A DNA stretch of 64,000 nt from Lepisosteus oculatus (Eukaryota; Chordata; Actinopteri; Semionotiformes; Lepisosteidae). Below the pieces are notes generated by a model. It was not told where the DNA came from and did not search any database. It saw only the letters and a program-made list of their open reading frames with translations. The stretch is taken from positions 8,382,501 to 8,446,500 of the forward strand of contig NC_090697.1 of assembly GCF_040954835.1 (NCBI RefSeq), written 5' to 3'. Shown piece by piece: positions 55,165 through 64,000 of this stretch. Both the position numbers and the translations under genes were made by a program. Numbering within the stretch: position 1 is the first letter of the stretch; each line of letters begins with the position of its first letter.

Positions 55165-56479
55165 CCTTTGGACTTATTCTAAGATGCCCTCTAGTGGACT
55201 AAGCATAATCGACACTCCAGATCCAGCTGCTTGATTACACTCTGGTGTGGACCTATTGTAAAATTAGTCCTCTAACCGGACAGAAGCATGAGTGTATCAC
55301 GAGTAGTTTTATGTGTCCTTCTAAATTAAATCTAAAATCATCATATTAAGCTCAAGTTTTTTGTTTTCCTGACTGCTAATGTCTCAGAACTGAGTAGCAC
55401 TTAAAATGACAGACTTCACCTTCAAAATGAAATGACATTATTTTGAGTGTTTCTTTCACACAGTTGCATATATAGGAGAGTTTATTAAGTGACTATTAAG
55501 CACTATTTTATTTAAAAAATTTGGATGAAGTGTTTTCTAACCTAATAGGGAATTTGCATGTTATAGACTAACGTTAACTGAAAGTTGTCCATTTCTTTAG
55601 ATTACATTATAATTACTTGTTTGGTATATGAGGTGTCTTTTCATTTTCTAAAAACATTTTTTGGGGAAATTTACAAAGGTTCAGAATAAGTATTTCAAAG
55701 TAATGTTTTATAAATTCTTAAAAACATTTTGGGGAGTATTTCTTTTTCTTTTTTACTGATTCTATACAGGTCATAGTGTCATATTTCACATTACATGTCA
55801 CTGTGGATGTGTAAGTGCAAAAGACAAAATCAACAGATGTCATTTTTGTGAGTGTGTACAACATTCCTTAAAATGTGCCCTTTTCTCACTGGGAACTGAG
55901 ACCTCAGAGACTCTTTTTGTCCCCCTAAATTTACAGTATTTCATTCAATGTGGCAGCTGACTCCCTTAAACATGCTCTGATTCTGTTGACATGTTTCACA
56001 AGGTGTGCTCTTATCCATTCAGGAATTTGCCTTGCAGTTTGCAAGAGCGAGGTCTTACTCATGATTTTTTTTGGTGATTTGGAAAAATTGATGGCACTGA
56101 TGTGATTGTGCTATGAAATTACAAGAGTCATGGATTCAGCAAAGACGGAGGAGTTCCAGTTAGGTTTCCCTTTCTTCTTTGGGTGTTTGTATGGATTTGG
56201 TGGTCTGGTTAGACTCTTGTTTATTATTGGGGGCAGTAATACCTTATTAAGAAGGAAAGATAGGGATACAGTTGGCTACTGTTATTGTCACTCCAGACTT
56301 AGACCTAGCTCACTGTTCCTCAGGCTGTGACAACAGTCTGTCCTCTCTGGGCAGCCAGGTCTGCCTGTGTCGCCCAGTTTCTATGGCCAGGCTGTGGTCA
56401 CTGAGTCTGTACTTTTCAGGGTCTGTTTGTTTTGCTGTTTCTTATCTTGGGCAAATATTCGGCTAGTATGTATTGTCTG
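55165..56479. other. Intergenic, AT-rich
   Basis: Nothing recognised between the solo LTR and the LINE remnant, though the last few hundred bases may be the 3' end of that LINE. Confidence 0.4.
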
Positions 56480-58385
56480 TTTAGGGTTCTGTAGCATTCC
56501 AGTTTATGTTGTGTTTGTGTGTGTGTGACACTGGTTAGTGTCGGTGTGGCTTGGGTCAGTGAGCCTCAGGAGCAGCTCTGTTTTGGGCTCAGCTCTTGGC
56601 TCAGCAGGGCTTTGTGGTGGAAGGAATTTTGGTCGGTGTTTTTTAATAGTACCCAATACTTTAATACTCTTTTCTGTATGTTTATCAATAGTGGGTACTG
56701 GCCTAATTCGGCCCTGCACCCATTGTTAGGTGTTTTTCTCTGCACATGGAGGATGTTTCTACAGACCTCCGTGTGCAGAGTTTCTGTGGGGTGTTTGTCC
56801 CATTGAGTGTAATCCTGGTCTGTGAGGGGACCCCACACTTCACTGCTGTATAGGGCAATGGGTTGGATTTTTGGAGCCAGATTCTTGTTGGTGGGTTGAT
56901 GTTGAAGAGCCTACTTCTTATTGCGTAGAAAGCCCTGAGTGCCTTCTCCCTCAGTGCCTTCACTGCCAGGTCAAAACTCCCTGATGAGCTGATGGTGAGA
57001 CTGAGATATGTGTAGCTGTGTATATGTGTTGTTGTTGAGTGTGAATTTGTACTGGTCTGGCTTTCTTCCGGAAAACCATAACTCTGATCTTGTCCAGATT
57101 GACTGTCAGCGCCCAGGTCTGACAGTACTGCTCCAGCAGTGCCAGGTTCTGCTGCAGCCCCTGTTCTGTGAGAGACAGCAGGACCAGGTCATCTGCATAG
57201 AGCAGGAACTTGATTTCTGTGTCGTGTAGTGTGAGACCAGGAGCTGCAGACTGTTCCAACATTCCTGCTAATTTGTTGATATACTGTAGATATTGAACAG
57301 TGTTGGGCCCAGGCTGCAGCCCTGTCTCACCCCACGGCCTTGGGTGAAGAATTTGGTCCTTTTTTTTCCAATTTTCACTGCACATTTGCTCTCTGAATAC
57401 ATTGATTTAATTATGTCATACACTTTGCCCCCTATGCCAATTTGGAGTAGTTTATAAAACAATCTTTCATGCCAAATCAAATCAAATGCTCTTTTGAAAT
57501 CGACAAAGCAGATAAAAAATTTTCCTTTGCCTTTTTGGTGGACATGTATGTCGATCAGTATGTGTAGGGTGTAAATGTGATCAGATGTGTGGTGATCTGG
57601 TAAGAAGCCAATCTGACTCTTGCTCAAGACACTGTGTTCGGTAAGAAAGGGCAGTATTCGTGTATTCAGGATACTGCAGAATACCTTCCCCAGGTTACTG
57701 TTCAGACAGATGCCCCGGTAGTTGTTGTTATCGAGTCTGTCTCCACTCTTATAGATGGGCGTGATCAGTCCTTGGTTCCAGGCCTCGGGAAAACATCCGG
57801 CTGTCATGATGAGATTGAAGAGTTTGAGCGGGGCTTGTTTGCTACTGTGTCTCCGCATCTCATTGTTTACTCCATCTTGGCCTCAGGCTTTGCGTGGTCT
57901 GAGGGCCTGGAGTTTGTCCAGTAGCTCCTGCTCAGTGATTGAGGAGTCTAAGGGGTTTTGGTTGTCTTTGATAGCCAATTCCAAAATTAAGTGTTTTTCA
58001 TACAGTATATGGTGTTTTGGTATGATTGATTTTCATCTGTTTGCAGAGCTTTTGATAGAGATTTTCAAAGTATGTTTGCCAGATTGTTCCATTTTGGATG
58101 GCCAATTCTTCTGGTTTTGATTTATTTAAATTGTTCCACTTCTCCCAGAAACAGTTCTGATTTAGTGATTTCTGAAAGTCATTTGTTTTTGTATGTGTTT
58201 CTTTTCTTTTTCAGTGTGTGTTTGTAAAGTTTTACCGTTTCATGATAGTTGAGGCACAGATCTGTGTTGTGTGGTTGTGTTTTTGATTTGAGAGTTTTCG
58301 TAGTGTATTTCTGATGTTTTTGCACTCTGTATCAAAACACTTTTCTTTTGCTTTTGTTTTTGATTTTGGTGAATCACCTGTGTTT
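56480..58385 (-). pseudogene. Decayed non-LTR retrotransposon ORF2 (endonuclease end, RT, C-terminal part)
   Basis: Reading on the - strand: FDTECKNIRNTLRKLSNQK near 58330, a linker, GCFPEAWNQGLITPIYKSGD and NYRGICLNSNLGKVF (57858-57268 frame), FVDFKRAFDLIWHERL, GVRQGCSLGPTLFNIY, then the catalytic box FLLYADDLVLLS in the 57385-56960 frame, and a C-terminal part to about 56500. Several stops and frameshifts break it. The RT is of a non-LTR type common in fish; I would place it near the I/Jockey group with low certainty. Confidence 0.88.
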
Positions 58386-58848
58386 GTAAAAGAAATACAT
58401 TGTCTGCTTGTAAATTAAGTTGAGTTCCTTATAACAGTTTTGAACTTTGTGTACTGTACATAATGCAATATGTTTTCAAGGAAAAACTTTAACATATTTA
58501 TTTTCATATTTTAAATACAATTTTATTTGGTTTAGCACAATTTAGAGCAACATTTACAAAGGAAGTTGAGTGAATTTTCAGAATATAATTAAAAATCAAC
58601 AGAAAATGCAGACTTTTGTGACTTAGCTGGTACAATTATTTATTTTAACTTACATGAGTGCCCCTCCTTCACCACTATGTCTCTGGAGAAGCTTGGTAAT
58701 TTTTTGAACAAACGTCTGATTGTTGAAGCAAAAATGAGCACATACAGACATTTATTAATGATTGTGGAAATATTGATTAGACAGATGCATAATGGAGAAA
58801 AGGCCAAAATGCCCACAAGACAGACTTTAGCTTAATCTTTTAAAAATA

Positions 58849-58854
58849 TTTATT
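58849..58854 (-). terminator. Candidate polyadenylation signal of CGA
   Basis: AATAAA on the - strand about 150 bases beyond the CGA stop codon, a normal 3'UTR length for this gene. Another A-rich hexamer lies near 58638. Confidence 0.5.
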
Positions 58855-59004
58855 TTTAGATTTTTTTACCTTCATTCAGAGAAAATAACGGTTCTTTAAA
58901 ACAGCCAGGCTAAGAAGGTTTTGCTTTTTTGGTGGAAATTGAATCTCCAAGCTTTGCGCCACTTGTAAAGCACATCCGTTAGAGTTTGTTGTGTTCTTTG
59001 TGGA

Positions 59005-62000
59005 CTAGACCTTGTGGTAGTAGCAGGTGCTGCAGTGGCAGTCAGTGTGGTTCTCCAGCTTCATGTTGTCCATCATGACAATCTAGGAAAACAAGTCAAC
59101 AGCCCAGTGTCAGTCAGGCTTCAGTGAACTCAGGAAACAAATTCCAGATGAAAGATTTAAAATGAAACACACAAAACGCTTTTGGAAAAAAAAAAATCCA
59201 ACCATTTTTTTTTAGATCAACGTCTGCATGCGTACACTTTCATGAGTGTACAGGATTGTACTGTGATACTGGACGAAAGCTTAGAGACGTGCTGATAAAA
59301 AAAAAAGGAATTCAAAACCTTTTACGCAATCGAAAGAGCAAGATTTACCCAGCAGTAAATCTTTGTTCTGAAACGAGATACTGGTTCCACATCTGGCAGA
59401 GGGCTAAGCTGTTTACCAAAACATAAAAGCCTAAGTGTTACAGTAATTCTTAAGCAGTGATTCTGTTATTTCCCGTATTTACCTCTCGCTGGAGTACGTC
59501 GGTGAAAAAGAAGGCTCTTACCCTCTTGACTTCTTTCGCCACGCAGCATGTTGCCTCAGATGTGATGTTCTTAGGAACCAGCATGGTCTTTTTGGACCTC
59601 ATTGGAGTGGGGTAAGCTCTGGAGAAGCAGCAGCCCATACACTGGTAGATAGGAGTCCCAGGCCGTGAGAAGTACTCGTTTTTCTTCAGTTTGCATTCCT
59701 GGCAGCCTGTTTTAAAATCGTCAGTTTCACTTTCTGTATGCCAAAATGTGTCCCTTGTCTCTCTTGAACTGCCTTTATAAGCCTACCTTTCTCTATGAGG
59801 CTTTTAACACTTTTGTCTTCAACTTAGCTTTCATATTCCCTTCACAAATGTATTTTTACAGGTTTCAAAATAAATGTCCCCCTGCAAAAACTGTAGAACT
59901 GGGACATTTGAAAGGAAAACTATGGGATATTTTAAAAGGCATTTTAAAAGGCTATTTATGAAAGCCAATGAGGAGCCAATGGTGCAGAGCGACCACCTGT
60001 GTGATTATGACTAAATGCCTCTAAGTGACAATCCCGCCTAAGCTTTACCTACAGCTTTCATAGATAGAGGATTTTTTCAGTGTCTGAATTTTGAAGAGGA
60101 ACTTACTGTATTTGCATAACCCAAAACCCAATACTTGCTGTTATAGTATTTCGTTTTGTTTCCAGACTGTAAATGTTCTTATTTCAATATTGTACATATG
60201 TGATATGGGGGAAAGTGAACTCATGCAGGAAATAGCAGCTGGTTTCTGAAATGAGCTGTACATTGTTGGGATGTCTTCAACAACTAGACTAAGATTTTTT
60301 CGGATCTAGAGTTTCCTTATTAGAGGAAAGGCTTCAGGTTAATGCACTTGAATTATTAACATCTTTCGTATACAGTATTTTAAACAAATTACAATTATAT
60401 CCATGGTTTGTTTGTCAACTCCTAAATTCAGCCCATCACGCAAATTATATTTGGAAAACTGTAGAATTATCATAGATTAAGCTGACTTTCAGTACATATT
60501 TTTAAATAGGAGACTACCATTAATAGGGGAGTAGGGTTTCCAGATTTCTGGAGTAAACCCAGTAATGTTTTCAGTAATCTAACAGATTCTGTAAAGGTTT
60601 TAAAACAGTTGACATTACTACTGTATGTATAGTAACACACAACAATTTCTTTTTTGTTTTGTTAAGAGAACCTTAGCCAAACAATGAAAATCTGTACTTG
60701 CTGGTATCAAAAATAATATACAGTATTTATAAAAGTAATGCAAAGTCATAAAATGACCTAAATAACTTCAGCATCACTTACAGATTCAAGTTACACTCTT
60801 ACTAATGGATTACGTGTGGGATTGTCTAACTAAATTTGTGGCAGCCGACTCTAGACATTCAATTCAGCTTAAACATAAGATGTTTTCTTTAAATTTTCAA
60901 TACTGAACAAACTACTTCTAATAGCTCCCCATCAAAGCAGATTCTTTGTTTAGAAGGTAAAGAGTAAAAACAAATGTTACTGTGTTACTTTGATGAGCTT
61001 CACCAGTGAACTATATACCTTTGCTTTAAAAAATAGTGCTTCATTCAGTTTGGAATTTCAGCATAATGACTGCCTGTGAAAGTAAATTGCTTAGCTGGGT
61101 GATAGGAAGCAAGGACATGGTGCTGTATAATCTTATTTTGTGAAGAGATTTTCCAAAGAACTTTGAAAGGAACCTTGAACAGTGCAGAAACTTCAAAACT
61201 CACATTGAGGAATAGAAAATCACAACAATTGAACGAGTTTTCCCTTACCCTGGACTGGGGAATCCTGTGCCTCCTGGTATTCATTTCAGATGAGTTCTTA
61301 ATTTACAGCTAGTTTATTTCAATTTACTATTTGACATATTATTAATTTTGCTTTCTGCTCTTTGAGCATTACATTGTTATTCATATCAACCCTGTAATGA
61401 TTTCTGAGTAACAGGGCTCGCCTTATTCGCCTTAACACAGTGTGTTATCTGAGATTTAATAACCTGACCTTCTGCAGAAGTTAAAAAAGCTCATTGTTTG
61501 GATGTTCGATAAGTATCATCCTCACTTGTCTGTTTGTCATAAAGTCATCATCAAATTGATACCTGTTTAGACAGAAATAAGGGAAAGAAATGCTTAGTCA
61601 GCTGTGGAGAGATATAAGGTTCTATACTGGAAGTAGAGTGTTTTGGAAAGCAAGTACTGAGTGCAGAAAGGATAAGCCTAAACAAGCCTGGGTATCAGTT
61701 AACACTAACGATTACAAGTTCAGTGGAGTGAGAATTCGCAGACACGCGTCCCCCAGAAGTTGAGTTTGGAGTTATGATATTCCACCATCAGTTTTTCTGA
61801 GGCAGTGTCTAATGCAAATCACAAACTTTTTTTTTACAACGCACATAAAACATTTTACTTGAATTCATTCGTTGACCCTGCACCATCATCATAATAAAAT
61901 AATAATAAGGTTAAAATATAATTTTCAAATATAAAAGAGAATTAAAAATCGGCACACGTCAAACAACACGTCATGTTATCGCCATGAAAGAAAGAACTTG

Positions 62001-62098
62001 CCTTGTGTCATCTCTCCGTTTGGATAAGAATATAAAATGTGAAACATCACTGACAACACAACCAGGGACACTCCAAGAGATTTCCGGTCGCAAGTCAT
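59005..62098 (-). CDS. CGA: Glycoprotein hormone alpha subunit, 119 aa
   Basis: Common alpha chain that pairs with FSH-beta, LH-beta or TSH-beta; secreted by pituitary gonadotropes and thyrotropes. Coding exons: 62098-62002, 59706-59522 and 59082-59005; 97+185+78 bases give 119 codons plus stop. Signal peptide about residues 1-24 (hydrophobic [17 protein letters not shown]), mature chain from Tyr25. All ten cystine-knot cysteines are present: 34, 37, 55, 58, 59, 86, 87, 109, 111 and 114. Asn79 (NIT) and Asn105 (NHT) are the two family glycosylation sites. The segments [14 protein letters not shown] and [11 protein letters not shown] are hallmarks of the family. Introns: 59083-59521 and 59707-62001. 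The second has a GC rather than GT donor (ACAAG|gcaagt); the only nearby GT donor would break the frame. It ends KV where many species end KS or KF. Confidence 0.95.
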
Positions 62099-63226
62099 CC
62101 TCTCTGTAAGGGTGCAGATAAATGGTAATTACTGACCTTTTAATTTATAAATGCCCCCTTGCTGTTTCTTCAAACTTAATAAGGAAGAAAGAGAGACTCG
62201 CACAGTGTATCTCCACACAGTAGGTATTTCTGTGAGCATATAATTGCCCTTCTTTTTTTAATGAAAACACCCGTCTTTACTGAGATTTCCTCCTGTTTCT
62301 TAGACTCTCAGGTGTACTTTTTCCTGTATCTGTGCCGAGATTCAGTTGGGGGAAAAAGAAACAGAGTGATTTTAAATAGTGAGCTCTAATGCACAGACAT
62401 AGGGCTTTCCAGTTGTTTTGGCTGGAAAAGGCCTTTCCATGAGGGAACGTGGCAATAAAAGAAAAATCAAACGGAACTCCCTAATTATGATTGAGAGCTA
62501 CCATCATGCTTGCAAAAACTTCAGACCTGCACATCAACAAAGCTGGATCCAATATATTGCCAAAGAGTGCTGATAATACACCGCTAAAATTAGGCTAAGA
62601 ACTTTCCTTTTGTTTCCGAAGGCCCTTTGTTTTTGTAAATCCATTAAATATTTTTTAATTTGATTCCCTGTGATTAAAAATAACATGAAAACTTAATTTG
62701 TCAAAGCAGGCTGGATGATTCACTACACAAAACTGTCAGTAACACTCTTCTACTGAATCTCTGAGAGAATCTGGCCATTAATGCAGTCTTAATGTGAAAC
62801 AATCAATTTGTTTAATATTGTCTTTACATTTATACCTTTTGATGAAAATAGATCTAGAGAACATATTCCAGGCACTGAAAGATTTTTATGTAGTAAAAGT
62901 TAGATATCTAATTCTTACGTATTTACCAATTATAAAAAAAATACTAAAAATAACTTCCGATTAAAGAACTCTCATCAATTTAATGACTAATCGAATTCAT
63001 GCACTTAAAAAAAGTAGTTTTTGATTAGTGTGCACAGATCGCATCATGCTTCAGACAGATCTTTTGAGTGCTTGGAAAGCCTTAGGTCAGAGAAAAAAAT
63101 GCTGTTTGTTTCCATTTTGGAATCAGCATTTATAACAGTGCACTCTGTAAAGAAAAAAAAATTAGAACGATTACATGTTCATAAAATGTCCAAATCAATT
63201 TCATTGTTTTCCAAAAAGCATTTTAC

Positions 63227-63361
63227 CTTTTTCAGCTGGAGACTTCCTGCGCTTCACTTCAGATCAATAACTTCTGTGCTGCTCTCTGTGAGATCACTCA
63301 GACTGAAGAGCAGTGAGGCTTTATATGTCCAAAACCATGGCTACATATGCCCTTGGGATTA
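63227..63361 (-). promoter_or_regulatory. CGA promoter and non-coding exon 1
   Basis: On the - strand, a TATAAA box at 63325-63320 is followed about 30 bases later by the likely transcription start (near 63293). A short leader then ends in CTGAAAAAG|gtaaaa (donor at 63227/63226). It would splice to the acceptor cccttacag at 62104, five bases before the start codon, giving a 1.1-kb intron in the 5'UTR as in mammalian CGA. A TAATCC motif at 63361-63356 is a bicoid-type site; PITX1 is known to act on alpha-subunit promoters through such sites. The transcription start is inferred. Confidence 0.65.
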
Positions 63362-64000
63362 GACAAAGCTTTGAGGTCTTACCACTGATCCGTGTGATTT
63401 TTGTATCACTTTTCATCCTTGATGTCTCCAGACTGGAAAAAGCACACATGCCATAATAACATCAATGCTTTGTTTTTCCAAAACAGGTTTCTCATTATAA
63501 TTGTAGTTAATCAAGGTTTTAAGGATGGAACTGATCAATTATTGCTGAGGAGTACAAATATATTTGCTGGTAAGGAACATTTCATTAGATTAGTTGCGAC
63601 TTTTAAAAATAAAACATCACCTCCAGACAGCTGAAGCTTTTATGTCGTCTATTTCTACTGATACAGTCTAAAAGCCCAGTGCATTCATGGCAAAAGTGGG
63701 GTACTACTGACCGTTGGTTGATCTGATGCTCGAAAAGGCCATGAACTTTTAGTTTTACACACTCAAAAATATCACATTTTATTGTTATGGTATTGTTAAC
63801 ATTTTCTTAAAAGCCCCCCCCTCCCCAACAGCCACCCCCCAAAAAAAATATTATTGTGTGAGAAAGAAACTGTAAAAATATGTCCTGAAACAAACATTCT
63901 AGAGCAAATGCATCATTATTTTTTGCAATCATAATAAGATTCCATCTAGATCTTTTGATGCTTAGTAGTTAAGTGATCTGAGGATTTCTGCCTACAATTA
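63362..64000. other. CGA upstream region
   Basis: No gene. It includes TCAAGGAT on the - strand near 63416, a partial SF-1-like half-site, and a C-rich run near 63815-63840. Further CGA control elements would be expected here. Confidence 0.35.

Overview
This is a stretch of vertebrate nuclear DNA, most likely from a ray-finned fish. It has intron-split genes, long AT-rich gaps and a dense load of SINEs, LINE fragments and DNA-transposon remnants. The protein sequences, the 5S-rRNA-derived and tRNA-derived SINEs, and the tetrapod-like gene neighbourhood suggest a non-teleost or early-branching lineage. A gar-like or bowfin-like fish is my best guess, but the species is inference.

Three protein genes are supported. 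(1) A connexin of the GJB7 (Cx25) type lies on the + strand at 9805-10536, uninterrupted in one coding exon, with a likely non-coding first exon ending at 8405. (2) ZNF292, a very large C2H2 zinc-finger transcription factor, lies on the - strand at 16766-50678. I could resolve all eight coding exons; their phases close exactly into 3,100 codons plus stop, and 8.3 kb of this is one 3' exon. (3) CGA, the common alpha subunit of the pituitary glycoprotein hormones (FSH, LH, TSH), lies on the - strand, with coding exons between 59005 and 62098 and a non-coding first exon and TATA box near 63230-63325. The same three genes are neighbours on human chromosome 6q14-15, so this is a conserved syntenic block. 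From memory of the human map, CGA is in the opposite relative orientation here.

Layout: 1-8.3 kb is gene-free with a tRNA-SINE, a Tc1 remnant, a GC-rich LTR-like block and a 5S-SINE. GJB7 occupies 8.3-11 kb. Repeats fill 11-16.5 kb. ZNF292 covers 16.5-50.7 kb; its 18.7-kb first intron carries a LINE remnant, foldback elements, SINEs, a Tc1 remnant, an octanucleotide satellite and a small CpG-rich patch. A repeat-rich spacer with two solo-LTR-like elements and a decayed LINE fills 50.8-58.8 kb. CGA occupies 58.8-63.3 kb. The three genes have unrelated jobs (gap-junction channel, nuclear transcription factor, secreted hormone subunit); nothing suggests an operon-like or functional unit.

I found no convincing undescribed system. 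The points most worth a second look are a GC-AG intron in CGA, the CGA orientation, low-complexity insertions in ZNF292, an E-box cluster at the ZNF292 promoter, and a recurring foldback repeat family.
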